NCBI GenBank assembly: GCA_963971575.1
Contig: OZ020613.1
Location: 51,516,250-51,580,249 of the forward strand
Direction: 5' to 3'
From: Liopterus haemorrhoidalis
Taxonomy: Eukaryota > Arthropoda > Insecta > Coleoptera > Dytiscidae
DNA length: 64,000 nucleotides
The position numbers were made by a program, and so were the translations under genes. Under the pieces are notes generated by a model that worked only from the letters and a program-made list of their open reading frames with translations, did not search any database and was not told the origin of the DNA. The stretch's first letter is position 1; every line of letters starts with the position of its first letter. Below are positions 1 through 11,470 of the stretch, in pieces.

Positions 1-1207
1 TGATTTATTATTTTTTTATTTCTACGATTTCTAATTATTTAAATAGTGATTCTTTTATCTGTCTATTAGTTTTTGGCGTTCTTGCTTCTTTTTTATAATA
101 AATTAATATATTTCACTAAAAATAGTAGCAGCAAGATTCCGACATTTAACGTAACTTACCGAAATTTACCGAAGTATCCAAACGTCATTAAACGCGCTAG
201 GTGACAACTTATTTGTGTAAATTTACAAATTGGTTGGAAATATTTAAAATATTTGGTAAAAATTAGAAATTGATACATTCAATAGTTTGCACCTTTGAAA
301 TTGTATGTCATGTTGGTATTAAAACATGGTAAAAAATTTCACTTTCTTAAAATTTCATTCCATTTGACATATGTCATAAAGATAAATGATATCTTAGTTA
401 TAATCATAACCAACATATCTGAAGTAGGTTTTACAGCGTAAGGAATATTTTGAAATGACAAATTTACATTTAAAAGTCAGTACTACACTATAAAATTAAA
501 CGGGCAAGCAATTAAATTTTACTTTGTAATAGTTTCTCACGATATTTTTCAAACTGATTTGAGATATAGTGTAAGTACGCTTTTTTCCGTGTGTGTATTT
601 TTTCATTTGCGCTTTTTTCCGTGTGTGTATTTTTATATTATATAAGTAATTGGAAAATTTATTTTAATAAATATATTTTAAATTTAACGTCTCAAATCAT
701 TTTCAGTTTTATTATTATAAAGGTAATGCACGAGTGAAAATGAATCGTTTTCCCATCTTAAAAAGTTAATGAATAAATAATTCGGAATAATACTCATTAT
801 TTGTCCAGTTTTTAATAATGTGCGAAGAGTTGATTCAATTTGAATTAGATGAAGTTAGGCGTATGGCTAGAGAAAGAAGTATGAGGTATCGAGCAAGTTC
901 CACATTAATGTAATGATTTGTTTGCCAACACAGTTGGCAACCGGTCCACTAGTTATATAATAATGAAACAAGAACCCTGATTAGGGAATTTGATATGTAA
1001 GTGTAGAGGTTGGCTGCACTGGTTGAACAGTTTGCAAGGTAGATATCAATTATGTTTTATAAATATTTTAAGTTATTGTGCCAATTTTATAAAATAAAAT
1101 GTTTTTTATAATTTGCGTTCACAATAATATCATTGTTACACTGAAAACAGTTTAACAATAGAAGCTATTGTTAATTTTTTTTTGGTGACTTTATTTTGAG
1201 GGATTGC
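1..1207. other. AT-rich DNA without a recognisable gene
   Basis: No open frame here resembles a known protein. A roughly 24-base segment (GCTTTTTTCCGTGTGTGTAT plus a T run) is present twice in direct orientation between about 580 and 633. A short palindrome, TGACATATGTCA, lies near 366. Nothing else stands out. Confidence 0.6.
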
Positions 1208-1553
1208 AGTATAATCTGTCTCATTTTGTAATACGAAACTAGATCTGGTTACTTTGGTGACTGTTGTGGTGTAAATAGACTTTTATGGAAACATGTGAAC
1301 TTGTAAACCTGGCTTTTAAATATTTGGATAGGTTTTATTATATCGAGGTTATATTCACTCAAAAACTATATATGTCAGATAACAAATTGACATGTCAAAA
1401 TTGCGATTGACATGTCAAAATTGTGATAGACATGTCAAATATTTTGTAAGGTGCCACTTCAGAATTACCACCCTAAGATGATATTTTAAATACACTACAT
1501 AAAAATGAAATTTCTCTCTTAGTTTCATATTACAAAATGAGACAGATAATACT
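1208..1553. mobile_element. MITE-like element with 33-bp inverted repeats
   Basis: The ends at 1208-1240 and 1521-1553 are inverted repeats matching at 31 of 33 positions by eye, with outer sequence AGTATNATCTGTCTCATTTT. The 346-bp body has no transposase. I could not settle the target duplication, so the superfamily is open. The interior holds the three tandem units annotated at 1387-1440. It is probably a non-autonomous DNA transposon. Confidence 0.6.
1387..1440. repeat. Three 20-bp tandem units with a TGACATGTCA palindrome
   Basis: The palindrome TGACATGTCA occurs at 1388 and 1408, with a one-base variant (AGACATGTCA) at 1428, giving a strict 20-bp period. It lies inside the MITE at 1208-1553 and may simply be a tandem expansion within it. 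Confidence 0.8.
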
Positions 1554-2047
1554 ATTCGTCTACGGCGTGTCATTAATACCCTCAAATATTTTAAAGTGTT
1601 TAATACAATTTGTAAATATTTCCATGCCAAATAATTATTTTATAAAATTATTATTAAGAAAATTAAAAAAGAAACTTTATTGTTTTGCATCTGTCAAATT
1701 ACTGTTGTGTTGTGTTATCATAGAAATTGTTTTATTATAAATTATTGCTATGGTGACCACATTTCACAAAAATCCCTAGATTGTATTCCGATAATTTTTA
1801 TAAATGAAATTTACAAACTTCTATAAAATAAGTGATGCAAAGTATAAAAAATTGTATATTATGCTCGTTTTATACGACGTATTGTAACACTTGTTTCTTT
1901 GGAGCATTCCTCGCTCCGCTCGTCTTACTTCAAAAAACTCGTGTGTCTTATAAAACTCGTATAATAATATACAATAGTGCGATAAGAAACTCATTATAGC
2001 ACTCAACTCAATTTTATAATGACTCTTATGAATACAAAATAGAAAAA
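1554..2047. other. Spacer without recognisable features
   Basis: Short open frames on both strands lack recognisable domains. I see no gene or clear repeat boundary here. Confidence 0.5.
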
Positions 2048-2559
2048 TTGATGTGAAGTGTGAATTTTCACACATTGCAGGGTTTTGCAGGTATATAATA
2101 AGTGAAGGCGGCATGCTGAGTGTGTAGGACAAATTTTGCTTTGTAGTAACCACGGCAAAATGAACGATCTTTTTAAAATAATTTATCGTCTGTTAATCTC
2201 AGAGCTTTAAAAACAAATTTCATGTTAAAATATTTTTTTGTTAATTTTAATTCGAATACCTAATATCATTATTTAGGTTTCTAAATAAGTGCAGTATTTT
2301 TTTTATATAACAAGGTTCATTAAGATTTTGAAAATTGCGCCTATGGCTTTCATTGGTTGTCTTAAATCATACGCTCCGCCCCTCTGGTTTCGTATAAATG
2401 ACTAATAGAATGAAAATATAATTCCAATTGGTTATTAAATTTACGCTCTTGAAAATTAAATTCAAAATTTGCTAAAATATAACTAGAATTTTAACAAATT
2501 AATTTAAACAAAATAAAAATTAAAAAAAAAAAAACAAAAAAAAAATTGACTCCACAAGC

Positions 2560-2635
2560 TAGGAACGAACCTGCGTCGTGTATAACAAATCTGTATAGTT
2601 GGCGCGCAACATAGCCTCTAGACCACCACACGCTT
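2560..2635 (-). repeat. tRNA-like segment inside copy A
   Basis: Read on the minus strand this shows an A-box-like GTGGTCTAGAGGCTATG and a B-box-like GCAGGTTCGTTCC about 45 bases later, then a T run. A comparable tRNA-like segment occupies the same place in copy B (15268-15340). The T arm does not pair well, so this is not a functional tRNA gene. Confidence 0.35.
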
Positions 2636-3111
2636 AACAACTCAGCGTGTTATATGAGTATAAGCTATATGCATCGTCAACCAAAAAACACAAAAAATGC
2701 GTTATTTTCCGAAAACATAATCTGATCAAAAATTCCTGTTGTACTATTCCGGTTCACAGCAATGTACATTACTTAGAATTTTTTCAGATTTTTAGTTTAA
2801 ACCATCTGAGCTACAGGGTGTGGGACAAAAATTTTTTTGCACAATTTTGGCAAAAATAGCGTCAAAATAATTTATTTTGCAAAAATAAAATTTTGATCGT
2901 TAATCCACGTACTAAGGGCTTTAATTTGATACCCTACTCAGAATTTAAAAAAAATATTTTTTTTTTTGATGAGCACGTTTTTGTTTATATTTTTAGGGGG
3001 ATATGTTTTTTAGATGTTTTAGTATTTTTCCTATGTGTGGGTCAAAGAGTTGTATAAGCATGCCAAATTTCAACTCTCTAGGTTTAGCCGTTTGGCTACA
3101 ATTTTTACCGA

Positions 3112-3189
<78 letters not shown>
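3112..3189. repeat. (GACA)n microsatellite
   Basis: About 19.5 uninterrupted copies of the tetranucleotide, adjacent to the inferred 5' end of copy A. Other copies of the family have much shorter tracts at the same place (for example near 15806 and 41209), so the tract expanded in this copy. Confidence 0.95.
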
Positions 3190-3242
3190 GACAAAATGAC
3201 GGTATAAGGGTTTTTTGGTCATACCTACAAAACCCTAAAAAA

Positions 3243-3959
3243 GTGATTTTGTAAATTGATAATTTATTTTTGTCAACTTTTTAGAGAAGAAGGATAGTTT
3301 ATTTTTTTATTTTGAAACAACATGATAAAATGGAGATAAATGGTTTCGGAAATAAACTATTTAATTAACTTGTAATAAAATCTGTAAATCTAATATCACA
3401 AACAACTTTAAAACGAGTGTATAACATTATTTGGAAGTGTTGAAAGTACGGGGAAAGGCGTTGAGGGATACTGTGGTTTGCAGTTAGACTGAGGACAAAT
3501 GCCGGTTGCATGGTTACGGGTGCTTTGGGGCCAGTCACAAGGAATGTAAATGTCTCTAATGTTGTCTAAACTGCTGTTTATGAAAGAGAACTTGTTACAA
3601 CAGGAAACAATACAATGAATGTGCAGAGTTATAGAAGAATTACACTACAGTCATATGCATAAATCCTAAGTACAAACTTGTCATTTACAATCATTCAATT
3701 TGATAGAATGAATAATACATGAGTACATTTTAAACCCTTTTAAATTTAATTGTTTAAGATCTGATTAACTGATTTTGAATGATTAGGAAAATTTTAAATA
3801 AAAATAAAACACTTGATACGTTCCATACAGTAAAATACAGAGCGTTCAATAATGATTGATAGACATTTGAATTTCCCGCTCATCAGATTAATTTTAAATG
3901 TTGCTACTGACCAGGGGCTGAACAGGGGGAAACTTACAAAGGCAAATTAACGGGAAATA
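3243..3959. other. Spacer with a possible CCHC-like relic
   Basis: No gene is recognised. Around 3495-3560 the plus strand can be read as a Cys/His-rich peptide (CFGASHKECKC), which faintly resembles a retrotransposon zinc knuckle but is too short to assign. A 45-base segment at 3831-3880 (AGCGTTCAATAATGATTGAT) is also found near 27271-27310, so it belongs to a dispersed repeat. Confidence 0.35.
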
Positions 3960-4960
3960 GTTCCAAATTCCTTGCTCATTACGTACCTTGCCAATATTTT
4001 CAAAAATATTTGAGAAAATAATAGCTAATAGAATAATGTAATTTTTACAAATCAATTATACCGAAACATGGTTTTAGAAAAAACCGATCAACAACAACTG
4101 TGCTTTTACAAATTCTAGATTTCATTTATAAAAATTTGGATAAAAATCATATCCTAGCATTGTTTCTGGACTTGTCAAAGGCTTTTGACACAATCAATCA
4201 TGAGATTTTTTCTAAGAAAACTCTTGGAATTTTGCTGCAATGGTTATGATTTACTCTCGTCATATTTAGATAATAGGATGCAATAAGTTCAGATAAGTAA
4301 TATAAAATCAAGATATTTACCAATGGATCAGGGTATACCACAAGGAAGTATACTTGGGCCACTTCTATATATTTTATATGTAAATGACATTGCAGGGGAT
4401 ATTCTCAGCTTAGAATTTCTAGACTTCGTAGATGACAATATAACGATAATAGGCTCTTATACTGAAAGTAAATGTAACTTTATAACATTTACTAAATGTA
4501 AAACAGAACGTGACACAAGTCAATAAATTAAGAGATAAATAAATCGATTGAACAAGTCCAGTCTACGAAAATACTTGGAATTTATATAGACGAATGCTCA
4601 AATTGTGATGTACATATAAATAATCTTTGCAAGAGAATAATCCAAGAATGTTGGAAAGTAAAAAAACCTTGCAAAATGTTGTAATAAAGATGTAGTTAGA
4701 ACATATTACTTTAGTCACATTTATCCCATTTTGTTGTATGGTTTATTATGCGGCACCAGTTCAGAGTTCAACAGATTATTTAAAATGCAAAAAAGAATCA
4801 TCAGACATATGGTTCAGTGCTGCTGTAGAACTATTTATGTTCCTATTTTTAAATATGTGTTGGGATCCTATTATTCTCTTATTATCAGTAATTAATGAAT
4901 GTTCTGTATTTGGTATACGTATTTCGGCTGATATATCATTTTTAAAGACCACAATACATG
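3960..4960 (+). pseudogene. Decayed non-LTR retrotransposon reverse transcriptase
   Basis: Conceptual pieces in several plus-strand frames line up in the order of a Jockey/CR1-type reverse transcriptase. There is a segment like LPIFSKIFEKIIANRI near 3990-4040, then GFRKNRSTTTVL near 4075, and the motif-A region LALFLDLSKAFDTINH near 4160-4205. Next comes QGIPQGSILGPLLY near 4325-4370 and a degenerate catalytic box FVDDN (normally FADD) near 4420. A thumb-region piece, STKILGIYIDE, lies near 4565, and further C-terminal traces run to about 4900. Frameshifts and stops interrupt it repeatedly, so no enzyme can be made. The 5' end, endonuclease and tail are not visible. Clade assignment between Jockey and CR1 is uncertain. 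Confidence 0.85.
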
Positions 4961-5564
4961 TATCAGATATTTTACAATATGTTAAGTGGATCGTACACCA
5001 AGTGTTTTATTTTTGTTTCAATTGTTTTACCTTTTCATCATGTTCCATCGACAAACAATAGCAACATCAATTGATTTTGAGTAATTTAAGCATGCTGATA
5101 ACGTAAGGTTTCTAAACAACTGACTACATGCCAAAAAGAACTTTATTACAAAATTATTTTACAAAATATTGCTTATTTGCAAAGAAACAAGGGAAAATTT
5201 GAAAAATTATAATATAATAATTAATTCATTTTAATATTTCTGCGAAGATCTAACACATTTTAAAGAAAATTTTCACATTGTCTGTCTGTTGTACTGGGCT
5301 CATGAAATGTCCCTCTTTAGCATCCGATAATAATCTGTCATTATTTTTACATTTCAACGCCCCAGGTACTTTTTCATCTCTTTTAGGTCCTGGTGGAACT
5401 TCTCACCCTATTCCTCACTGTTTACTGCCCCAAGCTTTCTCGGAAAAAATCCAGATGATTGTGTGAAAAATGAATTAATAAGCTTATATATTTTAAAGCA
5501 GCGAAGCCACTTAAAATTTTCTAGTATATTTAAAACAATATATTCATACTATGAGGCTTTATAT
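4961..5564. other. Spacer without recognisable gene
   Basis: The 62-codon open frame at 5278-5466 has no recognisable domain and ordinary AT-rich surroundings. Nothing else is supported. Confidence 0.5.
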
Positions 5565-6213
5565 GAAGACTTTAAAAAAATCAGCTGTGGCCACCACAGA
5601 ACCGACCACCATCATAAAGTACTTATATAAATTATATTCTAGCAGCGGAGTAGAAATAACTTGACCTAATATTTTCTAACAGAGATATTATTTATCATGA
5701 CCAAGGAAACGTTACATATAAATATGAAAAAATTGAGACTTGGAAAAAATTTCGAAAAATTTTACAGAAATTATTCGAAATTTTTCGTTTTATCAAAAAA
5801 CGTCACAAATAAAAGTTATTAGTTATTGCTTTTATAGCAACTTTTGTTTAATAAATTTTTTCGAGATATTTTTCTGTTGTGAAATATTCGCAAAAATCTT
5901 AAAATCGACACGAGTAAACTCACATTTTTAGTCAACCGATTTTTACCAAAAGTTGATCAACTCGTGCCATTGATGGCAGAAGCTTAAATATGAAGTTTCA
6001 TAAAAATCCTTTCAGCCGAATTTGCTCTGCACGTATATACAGACAGACGGACAGACAGACGGACGGACAGACAGACCGACAGACATCATGCTAAAAATAG
6101 TCATAACGTTATGTAGGGACCTCAATTCGTGGAGATCCATCGAAATCTCGAAACGTCAAAATTGGTATGATCACAATACCTCCCTTATATATGTTGGCGG
6201 TCGGTAAAAATGG
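5565..6213 (-). repeat. GACA-bearing dispersed repeat (family 2), copy 1
   Basis: This shares long stretches, reverse-complemented, with 50206-50690. The shared parts are the terminal GGCGGTCGGTAAAAA (6198-6213), the ACAGAC/GGACAG tract near 6044-6090, the block around 5880-6000, and a block near 5565-5610 matching the segment around 50645. A small trace of the same end, GACGGTCGGTAAAAA, occurs near 26545. No protein is encoded. The layout (AT-rich end, then a GACA tract, then core) resembles family 1 but the sequence differs. Confidence 0.75.
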
Positions 6214-6371
6214 CCTGATGCGCGTAAAATAAGTAGAGTTGAAGGCAATATCACCTCAATTAAACTTAAAATACTTCATTAGAATAGTCCTAGTAGAAGC
6301 TACTAGGTTTAGTTGCTATCCCGTTCACTATACTGCGTCGCAATTAAGATGGTATTATTGGCATTATTCAC

Positions 6372-6423
6372 TTACTAAATACCTGCGAAACCCTGAAATG
6401 TGTGAAAACTTACACTTCATATA
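6372..6423 (+). mobile_element. 3'-end fragment of family 1
   Basis: CCTGCGAAACCCTGAAATGTG followed by a decayed hairpin (GTGTGAAAACTTACAC) matches the hairpin end of the helentron-like family in the opposite orientation to copy A. No matching 5' part is visible upstream. Confidence 0.55.
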
Positions 6424-6879
6424 AATTTTTTATTAATTTTGCTCTGGTCGCACGAACTTATACGATTATATACAGAAGAATATAATCTTAAACTTTTTAC
6501 CACTGTATGGCGCCACTAAACCAGTCTATTTATTATAATTTTATAACTGTTAAACACAATTTAAAACTCGATTTAGGCACAACTATACCCAGTTCAAAAT
6601 GCAGAAATAGTAATAAAATCAGGTGAAAGTCGCTACACTATTGGCTCTTGCATAAAATTAATAGCCAACAGCCAAAGAACAACGAGAGTTCGACAAAATG
6701 ATCACGAGAACATTCCATGATTACTACTTCTTGATTTTGAACAGAGTATAGAATAAATTTGGTATCAGTGACGTACATAACTTATATCTAGTTTTAAAAT
6801 TACAACAGTTGTAAGTAAAAGGTTTTTTGCAACCGGATACAAGCCTTTTTATTTCTAATTCCGATTTATTGTAAACTAT
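6424..6879. other. Left flank of the gypsy element, no gene seen
   Basis: No recognised protein or repeat. This flank ends in GTAG at 6880-6883, the left copy of the LTR element's target duplication. Confidence 0.5.
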
Positions 6880-6883
6880 GTAG

Positions 6884-8131
6884 TGTGACCTATAATAAAC
6901 ACCGGCTATAGGTTTATTTAGTCTTTTGTGGCTAGCCTTTAAACAGCCGAGACGGTCGTGCGGTTCCAAAATTAGACGAAATTATAAAAAAAAATTAAGG
7001 GCGCCAACTGGTCTGAAATAAAATAATTGGGACCGACCAGTAGATCCCACGCACAGACTAGATTTTAACTAAGACTGACCAAATCAGTCTCACTAGGCGA
7101 AACCTAACCTAAAACGAGATATTGGGGATATAAGTCAATAACAACAACTGAATATAGTAAATATCAAAAACAATAAAATTTATTATAATTGAAAATCGAA
7201 AAGTAAATAAAATATATAGATACCAAAAATAAATTTAGAATAATAATATTATAAATTACAAACAAATAATAAAAATATTAATTAAAGGTAAATTTGGTTA
7301 AAGCGATTTTACCAGAATGCGCTGGATTACAAAGCTTTCTCGGGTTGGTCGACCAGCGCCACGAACTTCTTACACATTCCGAATAAAATCTAACGTATAA
7401 AAATATATACAACTGATATTCAAAATTTAAAATAAACAATATATAAACAATAACACAAATAATTTTGATTAAAAAGGCTTATCTGGATATTTTTTTCTTG
7501 AAGTTTCCTCTATCCTTGCCTTCTTTCGACGCTCGGTACGTCCAGCCCCAAATTATCCAAACCAGTACGCCAATGCCGTAAGCTGGCTCTGGATATTTCC
7601 TGCGACGCACCAAGAGGGAGAGAGAGAGAGAGAAAAAGGAGAAATACTGGGAAGGAGAGCCTAAAATAAGATCATATCCATTAAATCTCGGTAAATGCTT
7701 GCGTTTTAAGCGCCGCATACAATTATACAAAAATATACAAGCAATACAACACAATAATTTAGATTATTACCTTAAGATGTTATGCGGCTCTCTGTAGTAA
7801 ATTTGTATTGTGGCAATATAAATCCGAATAAATCGTAGGAACTCAACGTCCTTTTCACCTTAACGTTCTCAAAACAAATCCCTTTAAAGGTCTAAATACT
7901 TATACTCTTCACCGTATAATAATATTCTTCTGTTGAGAACGAAGGTCTGACCACGTACCAAAATGATTTTCACGAATAATCAAATACTGTTTGTTACTTG
8001 TATATTATTGTGTAATCATGGTTACCGAAATCTATGCGATATTGTCTTATTTTAATAAAGTAGGCTGCTGTACATTAGCGTACCGTATTAAATTTGTTTA
8101 AAAATAAACAAATTTCTTTTAAAACGTTACA
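6884..8131 (-). repeat. 3' LTR of the gypsy element
   Basis: Same length and, by eye, same sequence as 12943-14190. It holds a 91-codon open frame (7479-7754 minus) duplicated in the other LTR. That frame has no recognisable domain and spans a GA-rich stretch, so I do not regard it as a gene. On the plus strand the LTR ends in CGTTACA at 8131. Confidence 0.95.
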
Positions 8132-8142
8132 TTCCCCCCTTT
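8132..8142 (-). promoter_or_regulatory. Polypurine tract for plus-strand priming
   Basis: On the minus strand AAAGGGGGGAA sits immediately before the 3' LTR start TGTAAC. This is the expected place and composition for the RNase H-resistant primer of plus-strand DNA synthesis. Confidence 0.9.
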
Positions 8143-8286
8143 ACTTCAAGAAAAATACTTTCCCTCAAGAAATATTTCCACTAAGCAATATCTTTTTTTT
8201 TTGTTTTTTATTTACTATATTCTACTCTTTACCTAAACTAAGGTTAATAATAACTAACATTATTTAAAATTAACCGAAACTAAACC

Positions 8287-9030
8287 CTAACCAAAATCCT
8301 GTTCTTTTATTAATTTTTTTAAGTCTTTCGCATGCCATGTTCCTTTATGAACCCCAAATTTATCTTCTAATATAAACATCCATGGCGAAAGTTTTTCCTT
8401 AATGTAAAAAGGTCCAATAAATTTCGGTGCTAACTTTGCATTATAATGTTTACTAGCGTCCGAGAGAGAATAATTCTTACGTAATACTTCATCGCCTATT
8501 TCGTAAGTGTCTTCTCTTCTTCGTAAATCATATATTTTTTTATTTTTTTGAAAAGACTTGTTCAAACGTTCGCGAACTTTCTTGTACACCTTATTTAATA
8601 CCTTTGCTCTTATTTCTGGTGTTCCAAGAACTTCTTCATCTGTCTCTTCATTGTCTTTCTGGTAGTATGCACCATTTAATATCTGTTCCCTGCTGAAATT
8701 TAGAAAATACGGTGTGTGTCCAGTTGTTTCGTGTACACTTGTACGGATCGCACAACCAATTTTATCTAATTCAGCATCCCATTTTCTTTGATCTTCGTCG
8801 ATGTAACAAGATATCATGGTTTTTACTACTCTAATTATTCTTTCCGCTGGATCTGCTTGTGGATGGTAATACGGTGTAAAACGTATTCGTACATCATATT
8901 CTGCACACAGTTGCTTAACAAGATTATTAGCAAAATGTTTCCCGTTATCGCAAATTATTATTTGAGGAACACCAAATAACAAAAAAAATTTCGCGTTCAA
9001 GTGTCTTCTTAACATTCTGTGCAGTAGCAC
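8287..9030 (-). pseudogene. pol: Integrase C-terminal part, split from pol by a frameshift
   Basis: This frame continues the integrase core after the break. It has the second catalytic Asp in ICDNGKH (D28 of this frame), the Glu in YHPQADPAERI (E63), and a C-terminal module with GPFYIKEK and WHAKDLKKL like the GPY/F domain of Ty3/gypsy integrases. The listed start Met is not a real start; the open frame only overlaps the end of pol. The two frames cross at eight T residues, and one base fewer would make them continuous. The cause may be a real recent mutation or a homopolymer error in the assembly. No separate function is expected for this part alone. Confidence 0.9.
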
Positions 9031-11470
9031 TCCGCATAGCGAATAACCTAGTAAATTTTGTAAAACAATCTGCTACCGTTAAAATAAACGTATTCCCATT
9101 CGAGCTTCGCGGTAATGGTCCCACGAAATCCATGCAAATCATCTGCCATGGTTTAATTATTCTGGGATGACTCAACATTAGACCTTGTTTTGCTTTTGAC
9201 TCTGGTTTACGAGTTTGACATGTCATACAATTTCTGACATATCTAGCAATATCTGGTTTCATTTTCGGCCAATAATATCGTTGACCTATTCGGTGAAAAG
9301 TTTTAAACACTCCAGCATGTCCTGCAGTTGGGACATTGTGAAACTGCTTAAAAATTTCCAGTCGCTTTTCTTTTGGTGGTATGATTTTCCATTCGTCCGT
9401 TTCGTCCGACAGTTCAGGGATCTTAGGTGTAACGTGTTTAAATATAATGCCGTTTTCTATTTTATACAATGGATACTTCTGCGGTGAATTTCTTATCTCG
9501 TCCATTAACTTCTTGTACCACTTGTCTATTACGACTACATTTTTTTGTATACAATCTACTTGTGGTACTGCTCGCGATAATGTGTCAGGAACTATATTTT
9601 CCTTCCCCTTTCTATGAACGATATTAAATTGGAATTGCTGCAAACGAACGGCCCACCTCGCTAAACGTCCTGTTGGGTCTTTTAGATTATTGAGCCACAA
9701 CAATGAACTGTGGTCCGTAATGACCGTAAATTCAACCCCTTCTAAATATGGTCGTAATTTTTCAATGCTCCAAATGACAGCCAAACATTCCCTTTCGGTT
9801 GTACTAAAATTTCGTTCATTTCTAGTTAACGATTTACTGAGATAACAAATCACTTTTTCTTCTCCGTTAATAATTTGGGTTAACACCGCCCCTATACCAT
9901 AACCACTAGCGTCACATTGTACCGTAAAAGGTTGTGTAAAATCCGGACAACTTAATATTGGTGCTGTAACCAAATACGATTTTACGGTTCGCAACACCTC
10001 CTCGCATTCTTCGGACCATCTGAAATTTGTATTTTTACGCAAAAGTTGGTTTAGTGGCGCAATAAGTGTTGAATAGTTTGGTAAAAATCTCCGATACCAA
10101 GATATCATCCCTAATATCCTACGTAATTCCTTTACCGACTTAGGACTCGGAATAATTCTTACCGCCTCAACTTTTTCAGGGTCAACCCGAAGACCGAATT
10201 TATCTACAATGTAGCCTAGATATTTAAGTTCAGGTTTGCAAAAATTACATTTGTCTTTACTTAGTGTTATGCCCGCCTCTTTTAAACGATTTAGAACCTT
10301 TGATAATACGGTTAGATGTTCCTCAAAAGTGTTACTAACTATAATAATATCGTCTAAATAGGCGAATGCGTTCGGATCTAATTCGGGACTAATTATTTTA
10401 TCCATAAGTTTTTGCCACGACGCACCTCCAGAATGGAGTCCAAAAGGCATGCGACAAAAATGAAACAATCCACGTCCCGGAATAGTAAATGCCGTAAACT
10501 CTTTGCATTCTTTTTTTACTGGGATTTGCCAATAAGCCGATTTAACATCCAGAGTAGTAAGATACACCGCGTTCTTTAATTTATCTAAAATGCTGTTTAT
10601 CATTGGAAGAGGATAAGCACTAGGTTTAGAAACCTTATTAAGTTTGCGATAGTCCACACAAAAACGATAAGAATTATCTTTCTTCTTTACTAATAATATC
10701 GGTGACGACCACGCGCTATTCGACGGTTCTATTACTCCTAGTTTTAACATTTTATCTAACTCTTCGTCGATATGTTTTTGAACGTAGGGTGATACCGGGT
10801 AATACCTTTGTTTTATAGGAGGATGGTCACAAATGATCTCATGTTCTATCCACGACGTTTTACCGAGCTTATCTCCTATTCCATCAAAGTATTTCGTAGT
10901 TAGTTTTTCGAGTTTACTGCGTTGGTTCGATGTTAAATTATCGACATCTATTATTGCTGACTGATTACCATCAACAGTCATAACGTTTGTCGGTGTCGCA
11001 AATCTCCAATGGTTACTACATAGATTTGGGACGATTTCCATAACCCTCCAAAAATCAATACCACATATTAACGAATGACTTAATTTCGGGGCAATTATAA
11101 CGTTAATTAATTTTTCCCTATTTTCCAATTTCATTGGTACGTAACAGGAACCAATACTATATATAATTTCCCCGTTTCCCACAGTACAATTAAATTTATT
11201 ATTACATTCTAATTTAAATCCCATAGAATGTAATACACTCCAACCAACTTCGTTCATGAAGGTATGAGTCGCACCCGAATCTAACAAACCTAAAAATTGC
11301 TTTCCTAAAATATCAATTTCGACATAAGGTCTTTCATCGCCTCGGGCGTGATTCATAATAAATTCTAAAATACATTTAATCGGATTTTCCGTTTTAGGGG
11401 TACAAGACAATAACCGATTTTCTATTGCCTTGACGTCTCGTTTCCCTCCTTTGACGAACATGAAGGACAA
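8945..11470 (-). CDS. pol: Pol polyprotein: protease, RT, RNase H, N-terminal integrase
   Basis: 841 residues. The listed start is a TTG codon; the frame is open slightly upstream, and translation probably enters by -1 frameshift from gag. Aspartic protease: LLDSGATHTF at residues 62-71. Reverse transcriptase: about 205-480, with catalytic D308 in LDVKSAYWQI and YLDD at 371-374. RNase H: about 515-630, with CDASG (D520), TTERE around 559 and TDHSS (D586). Integrase: HHCC zinc finger with H711, H718, C748 and C751, then the first catalytic Asp in MDFVGP (D781). The frame leaves the integrase sequence at about residue 829, at a T8 run (plus 8981-8988), and stops 12 codons later. The rest of integrase continues in another frame at 8287-9030. 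All other catalytic residues are intact. Confidence 0.95.
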   Translation of the reverse strand: MSFMFVKGGKRDVKAIENRLLSCTPKTENPIKCILEFIMNHARGDERPYVEIDILGKQFLGLLDSGATHTFMNEVGWSVLHSMGFKLECNNKFNCTVGNGEIIYSIGSCYVPMKLENREKLINVIIAPKLSHSLICGIDFWRVMEIVPNLCSNHWRFATPTNVMTVDGNQSAIIDVDNLTSNQRSKLEKLTTKYFDGIGDKLGKTSWIEHEIICDHPPIKQRYYPVSPYVQKHIDEELDKMLKLGVIEPSNSAWSSPILLVKKKDNSYRFCVDYRKLNKVSKPSAYPLPMINSILDKLKNAVYLTTLDVKSAYWQIPVKKECKEFTAFTIPGRGLFHFCRMPFGLHSGGASWQKLMDKIISPELDPNAFAYLDDIIIVSNTFEEHLTVLSKVLNRLKEAGITLSKDKCNFCKPELKYLGYIVDKFGLRVDPEKVEAVRIIPSPKSVKELRRILGMISWYRRFLPNYSTLIAPLNQLLRKNTNFRWSEECEEVLRTVKSYLVTAPILSCPDFTQPFTVQCDASGYGIGAVLTQIINGEEKVICYLSKSLTRNERNFSTTERECLAVIWSIEKLRPYLEGVEFTVITDHSSLLWLNNLKDPTGRLARWAVRLQQFQFNIVHRKGKENIVPDTLSRAVPQVDCIQKNVVVIDKWYKKLMDEIRNSPQKYPLYKIENGIIFKHVTPKIPELSDETDEWKIIPPKEKRLEIFKQFHNVPTAGHAGVFKTFHRIGQRYYWPKMKPDIARYVRNCMTCQTRKPESKAKQGLMLSHPRIIKPWQMICMDFVGPLPRSSNGNTFILTVADCFTKFTRLFAMRSATAQNVKKTLEREIFFVIWCSSNNNLR

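Larger units (their letters stand above)
2048..3242 (-). mobile_element. Helentron-like non-autonomous element (family 1), copy A
   Basis: One end (3205-3242) reads CCTACAAAACCCTAAAAA on the plus strand. The other (2048-2100) carries GTGTGAATTTTCACAC followed by CAGGGTTTTGCAGG, so subterminal segments near the two ends are inverted copies of each other. A long (GACA)n tract lies next to the 3242 end and the palindrome next to the 2048 end. Short subterminal inverted repeats, a terminal hairpin, an internal microsatellite and no obvious target duplication together match helentron-associated elements such as Drosophila DINE-1. On that model the 5' end is at 3242 and the element lies on the minus strand. 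No Rep/helicase protein is present. The family assignment is inference; the shared structure across copies is seen directly. Confidence 0.6.

Noticed and set aside
3112..3189. Regular short repeats that could suggest a CRISPR array
   Set aside because: It is an uninterrupted tetranucleotide microsatellite with no spacers, in eukaryotic DNA.
3003..3254. 83-codon frame with repeated QTDR units
   Set aside because: The repeats are just the translated GACA microsatellite of a non-coding element.
7479..7754. 91-codon frame duplicated at 13538-13813
   Set aside because: It is duplicated only because it lies in the two LTRs; it has no domain and crosses a GA-rich run.
8132..8286. Possible envelope gene after pol in the gypsy element
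   Set aside because: Only about 150 bp separate the end of integrase from the polypurine tract, so there is no room for one.
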